Source of the DNA: Channallabes apus
Lineage: Eukaryota > Chordata > Actinopteri > Siluriformes > Clariidae
Assembly (NCBI GenBank): GCA_030522415.1
Contig: CM060112.1
Location: 10,927,001-10,991,000 of the forward strand
Length of the DNA stretch: 64,000 nt
Reading direction: 5' to 3'
In this document: piece after piece, positions 30,772 to 39,613 of the stretch
Layout of the letters: every line of letters starts with the position of its first letter
Numbering within the stretch: the first letter of the stretch is position 1
Notes under the pieces: model-generated
What the model was told of the DNA's origin: nothing
Seen by the model: the letters and a program-made list of their open reading frames with translations, nothing else
The model's database searches: none
Position numbers and translations under genes: made by a program

Positions 30772-33634
30772 GGTGTACACTACAGATCTGGGATCTGGTA
30801 CATGGAAATAAGGTTAGTGTATTTCTTTAGCTTGTGATGTAAACTAGTCTACTCATCTAACACGGAGTACATTCTTACTATCGCCTCTTCCCCTTTGATG
30901 CTGTACTTGTTTGATTCGGGTGTTTATAAACATATTCTACATTTGTCACAATAAGCTCAATTTCTTTTTAACCCTTGTACAGTTGTCCCTTGATGGGTCT
31001 ACATGAAAGGACATCATTTAAAGAAGCTAAAAACCCTTAAATATACAAATGATCTCTAAAACCGAGGAATTAAAATCATTGTACCGAATGGATTTTTCTT
31101 TTATTGTACCGAATTGTGCATACTTACACCCCGGAACGATGTCGGTGCCACAGGGTTCTGGTTCGTTGACACACTTGCACGTGAAGGTGGTGGTCCGCGT
31201 TAGATTCACGATGTTCATGATCGCTACGGTTGAGTTCCAGCTGCTGCCGCTTAAGACCATTTCATCTTGGTATATCAGTTTGTTGCATTCCTTCTTGAAG
31301 ATGCAGTAGATCGTGAAGCTCGAGCCCATGAGGACTTCTTGCTTTGAGTGCACAGAGCAGATTTTCTCTAAGTAACGTGACGAAACAGCACAAATGATGC
31401 AGAGGTGAGGTGCATGCAATGGTAATGTTACAGCAAAGGTTTCATAATATCTTCATCTTCATCCTCACATAGGCTGGATTACTGTGCTGTGTGGGTGTGT
31501 GATTGGCATTGCATAATTCTGTAGATTTGAACAGGAAACAAAACGCTTCTTTTAATGTATAGTGGAATGAATACATTTACGCTACTTGGCAGACGACCTT
31601 TTCCAGAGCGACTTACATTTGAACTCATTATATATATATATATATATATGAGCAATTTAGGGTTAAAGGACCAACAGTGGAATTAAAATCAAGTTAAAAA
31701 ATGGTAACATATATATTTTAAATATCAAAAAACTGTGTTAAAGTATAGCTTTGATCACATTTTGGCATCTAGATTGTACCATGCAAGCATCTGCATGTTC
31801 AGTATAATCCTAGATATTTACCAGATCTATATCTATACCAGTACAATGTATTGTGGCGCAATTTAACACTACACTTGGGGTTGTGCTTTTATAGGAAAAT
31901 AATTCACCTTGCGATGGTGCTATGGAGGCCGACACAGCAAAGGTATCGTTACCACCACCACAAAAAAAAAAAATCACATTTAGACATGTTTTATTCCTCT
32001 TATACTTCATGACTTAGTGAAGACTCCTGAAAATGTGTGTACTGTATGTATTTATTTGTTTGCTTTTTATCGTATTTTAATGTGGTGGACTGTCTAATCA
32101 TTTTTCCTTTTATCACCTTTGTTATAGCAGCTTTAAACAAGCAGCGCTCTCTATGTATAAATAAATTAATTAATACAATAAATAAATACAATAAATTAAG
32201 CTTGTCAAATCATTTAGAAACTGAAAAGCCCTGTCCTGAAAATATCCCCAGTTCAGAAAAAAGGAACGACCTCAGCACTGACAGTTACAAAATGCTGACA
32301 CTGGAGACTCCTTCCAGAAATCATAATCATCGTTTTTTTTTTTTTGTTGTTGTTGTGGGAAGACTGCACCTTATCACACCACGCTTACAGACATAAAATT
32401 TGTTAATGCGGAGCATCTGCTACAGAAAAAATGGGTGTTAGCTGTTAACATAGAAGCGAACAAATGAGGAACTATTGTCAGAGCTGCCGTTACCGAAAAT
32501 TTGCTAATCAACACCTTCTGAGCAAGCAGCTTTGCTTTAAACTGTCAACATCCTAAGGGAATAAAGTTTGTAACATATTAGTAAAGAATGCATTTATTAA
32601 TCCTCAATTATTAGAACATTTCGCTTATTGTCTCTACCGCTTATACAGGTTATACTGGCTTGTGGGGGCCTGGAGCCTACCCCAGGAGACTTAGGGCACA
32701 AGGTGGGGTACACCCTGGACTAGGTGCCAATCTATCAATATTGGCGCACACTCTTGGCAATTTGGGAACACTAATTAACCTGATCTGCATGCTTTTGGTC
32801 TGTGGGAGGAAACCAACAAGCACAGGGAGAACACGCAAACTCCACGCACACATACAGTATCTGAGGCAGGAATCGAACCCGGATCTTGGCGGTGCAAAGT
32901 GAGAGTGCTAACCACTAAGCCACCGAGCCACCTCATTATTAGAACAGCATATGCCAAATAATCTTTTTGGTCTCATCACAGGACAAATAGAGTCTTTTTT
33001 TTTTTTTCAGACAGAAGGTGGTAGACGCGCTATAGTGAAACTGACTCAGTGAAACAGGGGTAACTAAGGGCACCTATGTTTGCATATTCGAGAAGTAAGA
33101 AAAGGGCGCTTATTCAAATCAACAACTGCATTGTGGCTACATGTAAAAAAAACGTACATTCAAATTTTTTTTTCACAGTGCAGAACTTTAAAAAAACTTT
33201 AAGATAAAGATAAAAAGGCTTGACATGCACTTCAAGGCACAGGCCGCTTCAACAGCACAAATCAACACCTGCAATATGGCTATGTGTGAAACTTTTTTTT
33301 TTTTTGTAAAGTAATAACAACACAAAGAAAAAGTGAAAAAAAAAAAAGAATAAAAGATTAAAAGAACCTTTCCTGGTTGCCTTTAGTGTTACATTGTAGC
33401 TTTAAAGTTTCAGTTATGTCTTTGATCTCGTCCAAGTGAACAAGTTCAAAAGACAAACGACAAAGCAAAGAATTTTTAATAGATTTTATTTTCCTTTGGC
33501 ATTTCTGAGAATCTGGTAGAATTTTGGAACTGAATCAGGAGTTGATTGAGGAGTCGACTCTTACCTGCGGCCACTCCGATGGTCAGGAGGAGAAGGAATA
33601 TGAAGGTGGACCAGACGTTGCCTTCAGGAAACAT
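16390..33634 (-). CDS. il12rb2: il12rb2, interleukin-12 receptor beta-2-like (whole gene, 15 coding exons)
   Basis: Type I membrane receptor that pairs with IL12RB1 to bind IL-12 and signals through JAK2 and STAT4 in T and NK cells. Minus-strand exons 33565-33634, 31128-31367, 29680-29794, 29322-29494, 28141-28283, 24252-24393, 23400-23479, 22960-23152, 22514-22702, 21520-21618, 21293-21442, 19499-19639, 18486-18585, 17576-17663 and 16390-16869 join in one frame of 800 residues (human 862). Order: signal peptide (1-23), Ig-like D1 (24-103), cytokine-binding D2-D3 with WSEWT at 281-285, three more fibronectin domains (295-578), membrane span (about 586-605), Box 1 region with PSIVPDPANS, and an acidic tail with Tyr 693, 701 and 727. 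VPDPANS and the C-terminal GGKLTLDSVK match human IL12RB2. Orientation toward serbp1 and the il23r-like gene upstream match human 1p31. gp130-type relatives are the alternative, but the tail match and synteny favour IL12RB2. Confidence 0.92.
16504..16580. repeat. Coding (TCC)n trinucleotide repeat
   Basis: Imperfect CTC/TCC repeats. On the minus strand they are GAG/GAA codons for the acidic run of the il12rb2 tail. Confidence 0.85.
16870..16901. repeat. (TG)n microsatellite at a splice acceptor
   Basis: On the minus strand this (CA)n run lies directly before the il12rb2 exon 15 acceptor, where a pyrimidine tract is normal. Confidence 0.85.
17576..17663 (-). CDS. il12rb2: il12rb2 coding exon 14 (Box 1 region)
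   Basis: Acceptor TGCTGCAG|GTTAT, donor GAGAAG|GTACGG. Encodes RLSRCCHCLMPSIVPDPANS followed by KWAKECTSEK, aligned with the human REIPDPANS Box 1 stretch where JAK binds. Confidence 0.9.
17719..18455 (+). mobile_element. Tc1-like transposon relic, split by a mariner relic
   Basis: Left end near 17719 (CACTATAGGCAAAGTTATGTGG) and right end near 18425-18455 (GGTGTCCACATACTTCTGGA), inverted relative to each other. The interior codes on the plus strand for decayed transposase ending with a PDLSPTQHL-type motif (about 18242-18275) where Tc1 has PDLNPIEHL. It lies in il12rb2 intron 13 and is interrupted at 17820-18132. Confidence 0.7.
17820..18132 (+). mobile_element. Mariner relic nested in the Tc1-like relic
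   Basis: Ends GGGGCGTTCAAGTCAAACCG and CGGTTTGACT-type CTGGTTTGACTCGAACACCCC form an inverted repeat. The middle translates to FHMIGSLKEFLGG, the C-terminal signature of mariner transposase. Most of the transposase is gone. Confidence 0.75.
18486..18585 (-). CDS. il12rb2: il12rb2 coding exon 13 (transmembrane)
   Basis: Acceptor TTTTGTCAG|ATGAG, donor AGAAG|GTGAGA. Encodes DERPTLR, then the membrane span IIVVGTGVFLTCVFLLVLSQ. Confidence 0.93.
18664..19105 (-). mobile_element. tRNA-derived SINE (family B), minus strand
   Basis: The fullest family B copy. On the minus strand it starts near 19103 with GCCGCAGTGGTAAAGTGCTC and carries ACGAGTTTGATCCCCGG as B-box. It ends in a GGAGAAAATC stretch near 18685. 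It is in il12rb2 intron 12. Confidence 0.75.
19499..19639 (-). CDS. il12rb2: il12rb2 coding exon 12 (second half of D6)
   Basis: Acceptor GTGTTGCAG|ATGTC, donor ACAACAG|GTACGA. Encodes VSHTVTEFTISGLILGQKYR and AWTTAGESPLEKE; the TAAGES segment is conserved in human IL12RB2. Confidence 0.93.
19758..21256 (-). mobile_element. Tc1/mariner-type transposon, near full length, dead transposase
   Basis: Element 19760-21254 (1495 bp) flanked by TA at 19758-19759 and 21255-21256. Inverted ends: CACTACGTTCCAAATTATTA and, read in reverse, CACCGCGTTCCAAATTATTA. The minus strand encodes a decayed transposase in broken frames: RQIHRIKRAAAEMP (helix-turn-helix region), FTDECRATLDGPDG (first catalytic Asp), FMHDNAPSHAAKK (second Asp) and SSPDLNPIENLWR (Glu). 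Frameshifts separate these blocks. It fills most of il12rb2 intron 11. Confidence 0.85.
21293..21442 (-). CDS. il12rb2: il12rb2 coding exon 11 (first half of D6)
   Basis: Acceptor AACCCGCAG|CTCCA, donor CTTACA|GTAAGA. Encodes SPEPSIVLKSDSVEVKWNNI and LKHYTIYLKDSEDKIQTY. The frame runs on into intron and transposon, but the consensus donor restores the frame to exon 12 (QTY-NVS). Confidence 0.92.
21520..21618 (-). CDS. il12rb2: il12rb2 coding exon 10 (second half of D5)
   Basis: 99 bp. Acceptor GTGTTTGCAG|GTTTG, donor AGACAG|GTGAGA. Encodes LQPSQCYEGAVVYLHSSE. Confidence 0.9.
21868..22134 (-). mobile_element. Family A SINE, minus strand
   Basis: Minus-strand head near 22085-22130 with GGTTCGATTCCCGCC, and tail with TACAAGATAAAGCGGTACAG near 21885. 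A short plus-strand tail piece of the same family abuts at about 22150-22190. In il12rb2 intron 9. Confidence 0.75.
22226..22315 (+). mobile_element. Family A SINE head fragment
   Basis: Plus-strand tRNA-like head only: TGGTGGCTTAGTGTTTGACA, TTGCCTCGCACCTCCAGG, GGTTCGAATCTCACC. Confidence 0.6.
22514..22702 (-). CDS. il12rb2: il12rb2 coding exon 9 (first half of D5)
   Basis: Acceptor GGTTCTACAG|AAATT, donor ATTACTG|GTCAGT. Encodes ILKSPYHVSHTVVSNHSVAL and VTEVLVEWFDASRKPALQWI, a normal fibronectin strand pattern. Confidence 0.92.
22960..23152 (-). CDS. il12rb2: il12rb2 coding exon 8 (second half of D4)
   Basis: Acceptor TTTTAATTAG|GAGCT, donor CTATAG|GTAGGT. Encodes EARGKILEYTVTVIGNGT and SISAKNSKGQSPARF; the SEARGKI segment is shared with human IL12RB2. 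Confidence 0.92.
23400..23479 (-). CDS. il12rb2: il12rb2 coding exon 7 (first half of D4)
   Basis: 80 bp. Acceptor TTTCATTCAG|CTCCT, donor TGGACA|GTAAGT. Encodes PVAMLDAWYIEESTREGTKS then FQISWT. Confidence 0.92.
24252..24393 (-). CDS. il12rb2: il12rb2 coding exon 6 (second half of D3, WSXWS box)
   Basis: Acceptor CCCTGTCCAG|AACTC, donor GAAGAAG|GTGGTG. Encodes NPYSTYTFEVRWKFGAT and the box as WSEWT (residues 281-285), a Thr replacing the usual final Ser. Confidence 0.93.
24564..24597. repeat. (CA)n microsatellite
   Basis: About 17 CA units in il12rb2 intron 5. Confidence 0.9.
24598..25950. other. il12rb2 intron 5, 3' part
   Basis: No exon found. An isolated mariner terminal repeat (AGTCCTGGTTTGACTCGAAC) lies at about 25635-25654. 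Confidence 0.5.
25953..27430. mobile_element. Tc1/mariner-like relic with a SINE inside
   Basis: Ends GCAAAAGTAATGGAAC (about 25960-25975) and GTTCCAGTATTTTTGTC (about 27413-27429) are inverted copies. The interior is strongly decayed transposon sequence, and a family B SINE lies at 26745-27100. No intact transposase. In il12rb2 intron 5. Confidence 0.6.
26745..27100 (-). mobile_element. Family B SINE, minus strand, diverged
   Basis: Shares GCACCATTGGGAGCGG, AACACCCTCGGAGGATAGCG and TCTCTAGGCTCCCGGCTGCG blocks with the copies at 15205 and 18664, with more changes. Confidence 0.6.
28141..28283 (-). CDS. il12rb2: il12rb2 coding exon 5 (first half of D3)
   Basis: Acceptor TCTATGTACAG|TTAAG, donor CTCAGT|GTATGT chosen for phase 0. 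Encodes KPLIPKITNVNCSSRQCWLY and VEIRYRENQDSWSTVSLS. Confidence 0.9.
28573..28668. mobile_element. Hairpin mariner MITE
   Basis: A 96-bp near-palindrome with mariner ends (GGGCCGTTCAAGTCAAACTG and GGCTGACTTGAACGCCCC). The arms CTTTTGATTGTGC and GCACAATCAAAAG pair exactly around a short loop. Confidence 0.75.
29322..29494 (-). CDS. il12rb2: il12rb2 coding exon 4 (second half of D2)
   Basis: Acceptor TTTTTTTGCAG|GGTAC after an A/T tract, donor AGATAG|GTGAAG. Encodes VQGEPSVRYESVPVHDGT and FSVWVQARNSLNSANSAVLS. The VWVQA segment is typical of the family's D2. Confidence 0.9.
29680..29794 (-). CDS. il12rb2: il12rb2 coding exon 3 (first half of D2)
   Basis: Acceptor TTATTTTCAG|ATCCA, donor CTGTG|GTTAGT. 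Encodes PPAVPQNLTCIQEGEYGN and VTCTWKTGRETHIKTT, with the paired Cys and C-x-W motif of the cytokine-binding module. Confidence 0.92.
29815..30330. repeat. TG/TATG-rich low-complexity region
   Basis: About 500 bp of imperfect (TG)n, (TATG)n and (TGTA)n in il12rb2 intron 2. Long frames here are artefacts of the repeat. Confidence 0.75.
30733..30769. repeat. (TA)n microsatellite
   Basis: About 18 TA units. Confidence 0.85.
31128..31367 (-). CDS. il12rb2: il12rb2 coding exon 2 (Ig-like D1)
   Basis: Acceptor ACGTTACTTAG|AGAAA, donor CCGGGGT|GTAAGT. Encodes the Ig-like domain: KICSVHSKQEVLMGSSFTIY, a second Cys pair near CKCVNEPEPCG, and CGTDIVPG, where human has CGAEIFVG. Confidence 0.9.
31571..31670 (-). 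mobile_element. SINE-like tail fragment (family C)
   Basis: GGCAGACGACCTTTTCCAGA and GAGCGACTTACATTTG are a common teleost SINE tail in reverse, followed by (TA)n and GAGCAATTTAGGGTTAA. Confidence 0.5.
32607..32946 (-). mobile_element. Family A SINE with 12-bp target duplication
   Basis: Element 32619-32934 flanked by ATTATTAGAACA at 32607-32618 and 32935-32946. Minus-strand head GGCTCGGTGGCTTAGTGGTT near 32930 and B-box GGGTTCGATTCCTGC near 32870. The perfect duplication means a recent insertion, in il12rb2 intron 1. Confidence 0.85.
32947..33564. other. il12rb2 intron 1, 3'-proximal in window order
   Basis: AT-rich, with poly-T and poly-A runs. No exon seen. Confidence 0.6.
33565..33634 (-). 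CDS. il12rb2: il12rb2 coding exon 1 (signal peptide)
   Basis: ATG at 33634-33632. Encodes MFPEGNVWST then FIFLLLLTIGVAA, a standard signal peptide likely cut near VAA. An earlier ATG 8 bp upstream is in another frame. Donor GCCGCAG|GTAAGA, phase 1. Confidence 0.9.
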
Positions 33635-33749
33635 CGCATCCACTTCCTCCGACAGCCCTTTAGATCTGCATCCATCAATCTTTACCTCGCCACGAGCTGA
33701 ACATCACATCACACAGAACGTCTACAGTCAGAGGGTGGAAGCTCTCGGG

Positions 33750-33854
33750 CTACAGAGGAACAGGACGAGGACTCGGGCGCTGGCCAAAAAAACCTCCTCT
33801 AACATGAACCACTCTACTCCTAATAGTCCTGCTCACACTGCTGAGTGACTTACC
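33750..33854 (-). other. il12rb2 5' UTR intron (105 bp, inferred)
   Basis: Minus strand: strong donor GTAAGT at 33854 and acceptor GTTCCTCTGTAG ending at 33750. It would join a noncoding exon above 33855 to the ATG exon at 33749-33565. Confidence 0.6.
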
Positions 33855-34045
33855 CGGGACATGTGTCCGGAGTGTGTGTGTGGTAGCCCTCGGGTGTCTT
33901 AACTCCGTCTCATATGCTGAAACACAGACACCTTTAGATGAGCAGGTCCGTTTAACTGCACGCGTCATTGCCAAGCGCGCGCGCGCTCATACGCGTGCGT
34001 GCACGCGCAGCCGGGGAAACACGCGCGCGCGCCTCACAGGTGGCG
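33855..34045 (-). promoter_or_regulatory. il12rb2 putative promoter and noncoding first exon
   Basis: GC-rich sequence upstream of the 5' UTR donor. It contains GCGCGCGCGC runs (33976-34035) with alternating purine/pyrimidine. No TATA box is placed with confidence, and the start site is unknown. Confidence 0.45.
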
Positions 34046-34252
34046 CCCTCAGCATCTCAGTTCATTACAGAGAGAAAAGACTTTGAGTTTTAACGTTCCT
34101 TTACCTGACAAGAGGTTCATTTTTTCGAATGACAAAAATAGTTCGCATAATATAAAATAATTAAGGCAAGGGGTTTAGTAAATAAATGTAAAAAAAAAAT
34201 AGGAAGAATCAGAAAGGGGGAAAAAGGGTACGAAAACATTCATTTAGCAAAT

Positions 34253-34300
34253 TGTGTGTGTGTGTGTGTGTGTGTGGGGGGGGGGGGTAGGGGGGGGGGT
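34253..34300. repeat. (TG)n and poly-G tract
   Basis: TG repeats followed by G runs of 10 or more. Confidence 0.85.
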
Positions 34301-34437
34301 TAGCAATGGGACTTTGAGGTGAAATTCAAGTAAAACAGATCAATGAAATGGTTGGGTCTAAAAATGGTCGAGTATGAACAGTGCTGAGCTGGTGTATTAA
34401 AGTTAAAATGTTTAAAAAGTACAAACAGGTACAGTAA

Positions 34438-35118
34438 TACACATGCAGAGGTGGAAAGTAATGATCTACATTTACTCGCGTTACTGTAATTGAGTAGATT
34501 TTTTGTGTACTTATACTTTTTAAAGTAGTTTTTAAAATCTGTAATTTTACTTTTACTTAAGTATGTTTTGTTTAAAGTATTGTACTTCACTACATTTTAA
34601 ATCATATTCGCTACTGAGTAAAAAATAAATGAATGAAAATGAAAAATAATACAAATAATATAACAGGGAAGGAAAGAAATTGCACCCCGGAAACCACTGC
34701 ACTGATTGATTGATGGAGAACAAACGCACTAAATTCACAAGAACGATGCAGACGGACAAAACAGATGTCAGTGATACAGACACAGCTGAAAGTGAAATGC
34801 CAATAAATTCCTATGAAGCAAAACCCTGGTCATATTTAAGCCACCACTTTGATTTCAAGCACAACAAAGGGAACAGATTTATTATGTAAGGGTGTTCCAT
34901 CCCCCATCCCCCATCCCACCCCCGCTGGTAAAAAAAAAAAAAAAAAGTAACTCAGTAACTTTTACACTGAGTAAATTTTTAATGAGCTACTTTTTACTTT
35001 TACTTGAGTAGATTATTATAAAGGTAACTTTACTTGTACTTCAGTAAAATTTCACTGAAATAACAGTTCTTTTACTTAAGTACAAAATTTTATTACTCTT
35101 TCCACCTCTGTACACATG
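34438..35118. mobile_element. Non-autonomous hAT-type element with perfect 8-bp target duplication
   Basis: Element 34446-35110 (665 bp). It starts CAGAGGTGGAAAGTAA and ends TTACTCTTTCCACCTCTG. TACACATG flanks it at 34438-34445 and 35111-35118. The subterminal regions are rich in TTACTTTTACT and GAGTA motifs and their complements, which are likely transposase-binding repeats. It has no transposase gene. Confidence 0.88.
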
Positions 35119-35422
35119 GTATATAAAACTAGCACACAGATAAAATACAGGTAAAACACAAGATAAAAAGGATCTCACGCTTATTTTAAAAGACAGAGAG
35201 AGAGAGAGAGAGAGAGAGAAAGCTGCTGAAGTGAAAAGATAATTTCTCACACAAACAGTTCAGGCAGCACAGAATAAAACAATCACAAAGTCAAATCTTG
35301 ATAATGCAAAGAGTGTCCAACTACACACAGCCTGGACACTGTAAAAGTGATCCACAGTAGATAGGTCCTGGTGGAGCTGATATCATATGGGCTGGATAGA
35401 TGGATGGATGGATGGATGGATG

Positions 35423-35493
<71 letters not shown>

Positions 35494-36150
35494 TTATAAT
35501 TTAAAGTTTTATATACACTAGTGTTAGTACCCATCTGTGAAAGAGTTTGCAGATATGGTTAAAAGATTAAAGCAAAAAAAATAATAAGCTCATCCGCTTG
35601 AACGCAATCAGTAATATTATTATTTCAGCTTGAAGCCCACGTACATGTCTGTCTGTCTTTCTGTCCTGCCTAACTTACAATATTAATCCAGAATTTTTTT
35701 TCTTTGTTTTCATTAAGTTGTACTTCTTTCATCATCAGCCAGATACACCCCCTGTTCAGTAATCGGAGAGTGAATCACAGATGAAAAAATCTAATAAGTA
35801 GATCAGATAAAGATATTGTCTTAAAATGACTCCAGCGCATTAATATTCACTTATACCACTTCAGCGCTGTTATTTCAGCAAAAAAAAATATGAACAAATC
35901 CCAGTAAAATATTCAATTTAGCTTTTCTAATTAATATCTATTGGTGCAGGTTTTTGTTTACATTGAGCAAGTAAGTTATTAGTAGCTTATTTTAAAGTAG
36001 TTTATTAAATATGGCACATAACTGGTTATAACATCGCTTTTACTCAACACTTAGATTTCACTTATGGTGCAGGTTAAACTTCAGGCAGATATCTAAGTAT
36101 TACAAACGTTTCATTAGATTCTGTCCAGCAGTAGATTTTTCAGTCCAGTC
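35119..36150. other. Intergenic, no gene seen
   Basis: AT-rich. Contains a (GA)n run near 35191-35218 and the tetranucleotide tract listed separately. Confidence 0.5.
35393..35493. repeat. (GGAT)n/(GATA)n compound microsatellite
   Basis: About 8 GGAT units run into about 17 GATA units. Confidence 0.92.
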
Positions 36151-36159
36151 ACTGTCCCT

Positions 36160-36385
36160 GGGCAGTTCTAGAGGATTTCTTTTGTTTCTTAAGCCATAAA
36201 GTGTCTTGTGAATCATTCAAGCATAAAAACATTCAACGTAAGACATGAACCAGTGAGAAACAGGTGCAGATGATGACAGATGATTCTGGGTGGGGGGTTA
36301 TTTAACTGGTGATGCTGAATGCTAAGTGGTTGGAACAGATGAGAGGAGAAATGAGGTTGCCTCTGAGGTTGTTACATAAACGTTA
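36160..36385 (+). repeat. Unclassified interspersed repeat, copy 1
   Basis: Contains GAATCATTCAAGCATAAAAA, GAGAAACAGGTGCAGATGAT, GATGCTGAATGCTAAGTGGT and GAGAGGAGAAATGAGGTTGC. The same blocks occur in reverse at 39990-40185 and forward at 42690-42845. Confidence 0.7.
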
Positions 36386-36614
36386 TTAAATTGTATATGT
36401 AATATTTGGCATGCAGACCTTGCTAACTTTCCAGATGAACAATATCAAACTATTTTCTTTTTCAGATATTTTCTTATTCCAGACACAACATTCCACCTCA
36501 ATGTTAATTGATATACCCCTCACCTTAATTAATTAATTAATTTATTTATTACATACTTTAAATTTCAGAATTGCAAAATGGATTCCCAGGATTTTAACAT
36601 TTCAAGATCGTACT

Positions 36615-37720
36615 TACACTGTAAAAAATGAACCATGAGGCTTGTAATTCATTAAAAATATTATTAAAAATATCATTAAAAATAATATGCATATTTCATT
36701 TTTAAAAATGGTTTTCTGTGTTTTTTATAATATATTGAGAACATTTCACTAATAAAATTAAGAAATAAATTTTACCTATTTTTTTAAGGAAATAAGTGCA
36801 ATTTTTAGGCTTAATTTGAGGAACCATTTGGTCAAAAAGTTTGAGGAAAAAAGGCTTCATATTTATTTTAAGAGAATTGGCTCAATTATCCGGGTTTTAT
36901 TAAGTCACCTACATTTGAATCTCAACAACAGCAGCAGTGGTCAGACGCCATTTTGAAGGAGCAGGCGAACAGTGTAAAATGTTAAGAAGTAAGTTAAGCC
37001 CCTTACTAATTTTTATATTTTATTTTTATTTCTTAAATAAGCTCCTTTTGTTGTACTAGTGTCAGCAATATAAATGAAATGAATTAAACATTGTGAGCAT
37101 TTCTGAAAACATCCTGTCCGCCATTAGCCATTAGCCATTAGCATACTTGAGTCTCCACAGTTCACTGAAACAAGTTTTGGGCAGTTGGTGTTTTACAATG
37201 TTACAAAGATAATGGTTTAGATAATGGTAGAAATAGTTTACTGTACAAGTTCTCTCAGGTTTTAGTACAGAATGTGACTATTCCCACAAGAAAAGATGTT
37301 AGCATATAACGCTAAACAGTTGATTTCAATGGCATAGAAATTGTCAGTTAGAAACTGTTTTACAAATTGTTTTACAGATCTTAAAACTGCTGTAAATGTT
37401 ATATACACTATTTTACACAGTGTTTAATATTTTGATACCAGTTAAACATGAAATAAAAGCATGTTTAACCCCAAAATGCATTATGTATTCATTTCATTAT
37501 AAAAGATTTTTTTATATTATTAAGTAATTTTCCTTAATACATATGAGTACCTTTTGAAAATCATCATGTATCTGGCTAACTAATTTAGGATTTTTTACAT
37601 GATTTTTTCAAGTAAATTCCACAAAAAAAAATCAAGCCTTAAAAACTGCTTAAAAATAATACGTGCAATTTTGTTACCATATTTTTTTTAAGTAGATAGC
37701 ACATAAGACTTTTTACAGTG
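36615..37720. mobile_element. Possible non-autonomous DNA transposon, about 1.1 kb
   Basis: CACTGTAAAAA at the left end and TTTTTACAGTG at the right end are exact 11-bp inverted repeats. No transposase. The target duplication is unclear: TACTT on both sides is the best candidate. Confidence 0.5.
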
Positions 37721-39015
37721 TACTTTGATAACAACAATGTGTTTTAAAAGGTTGCATAAAAACAGGAAATCCCACAAATACAGCACCTGAAGTTTACCTT
37801 TTATCTTGTGGTTAGAGGAGAATATTTTTGGCCGTGCACAACATCAGAACATTCGTCAAAAAATTTAAATAAAATACGTAAAATGTAAAATACGGAGGAG
37901 GATCAGTGATTTTATTTGGGGGGGGGGGGGGGCTGTTTTGAGGCCAGTAGTTCAGCAGCTCAATGGCATCATACGTTTTATCAAATAACAGGAAATTTCA
38001 GCCCAACGTACTGGGTTACAACTTCAAAGAAGATAGATTAGTCACAAAGGCAATGAATCCAATCATCCAAATCAACAATAAGATGGTTAAAGAAACCTGC
38101 GTTAAGGAAAATTTCGTAATAAGCATCTCGTTATTAAAATTAGTCCACATAAAAAATACATGGTTTGACTTGACCAGGGACGTCCAAACAGGTAAACCTA
38201 AGAATGTAAAGTAGGCTGGAATGTTCTGCATTCGGCAGAGTGGTCCTTTACACAGTTTCTTGTTAAACATTACAGGAAAATGCTCAGTGATAATATTCTT
38301 TATTGTTACAATAAGAGATTAAGAAAAATGTATTGTGTTTTAGAATAAATCTGTTCACTAATGATAAAAAAAAAGTCAATATTTTTTTTATAAAGGATGG
38401 TCAGTGGTTCTACACCCAATGAAGGTTTAATCCACACAACTATTGAATATACATAAAAAAAAAACATGACATTAAACTGACTGGCATTGTGATGTTGGTG
38501 TGTAAAATTGAAAAGACCAACCACACTTCCAGTATCAATATCAATGCTACAGTAACTCTGAAGATTTGGAAAGAAACTCCCTAAATCACGATCTGCAAGT
38601 TTTATGTCAGATTCATGCCAACATCAATCACATATTAACGTTCAAGTTTTTTAAAACTGTTTTTTGACTTTTTCAGGATACAATAATGGTTATTTAGAAA
38701 ATTTCTAATTCTAATCTTACATACAAGAAAAAAAGGCTTTGCACTCATTCAGATTTTTTTTGGTTACCCTAGTAAGGGAATTTGCATTTTATGTAAAAAC
38801 ATCCTGCATCTACCAGATGTGTTGTGCGTGACACTCCTGGCGTGAGAATTTTCTCAGGAAGTTATAAAAACTGGCTTGTGGGCCATGTGGTTCTGCGAAG
38901 TGTGAAAATGACTAAAAGTGAGCAGTTAAACAAGCCCCTAGCACAAACACGTTAGTTGTAATTAGTTTACCAACAGAGATTCAGTCTTACAAAAGAACCA
39001 TAAAGACATTTAACA

Positions 39016-39046
<31 letters not shown>

Positions 39047-39581
39047 AAATATAGTCAGTACACATTATACAATACATGAACAAATTTAGGAGAGGGGGGG
39101 TTTATTTTGTCCATGGCAGATGACCGAGATAACACATCTGTACGAATTCCTTTCACTTTCCTTATCTGTATGAGGCAGTTTTTCGAGAAGTTCAACCATA
39201 AAACATGGATAGAGAATGCAAATGTGTCAAAAAGTCATAGAGAATGAAATAGAAACAAACTACTGTAGGTCATACGAGTATATCGTTATGGAAATGATTT
39301 ATGTTCTGCTTCGTAAAGTTTTCAATTATGCAGGTAAAAACTCCATACTGTACCACCACATATGTCGAGACTCATGCTAAGACAGCACTTATGAACACTC
39401 ATTGAAACATACAGAAAGTTTCATTAAGATAGGAAGTGAGAGGATTGTAAGAAGAAACTAAATATGTGGCTCCATAGATTTATTACATCCAAAGGAGTCC
39501 TTTTTTTTTCACTTTTACATGAAAATGACCATTTTTCAACCTTGATGTCGTCTACAAGTTGAATATTTGTGTTAAATTGCA

Positions 39582-39613
<32 letters not shown>

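Noticed and set aside
35393..35493. Regularly spaced repeat, considered as CRISPR-like
   Set aside because: Pure tetranucleotide tandem repeat with no spacers; eukaryotic DNA.
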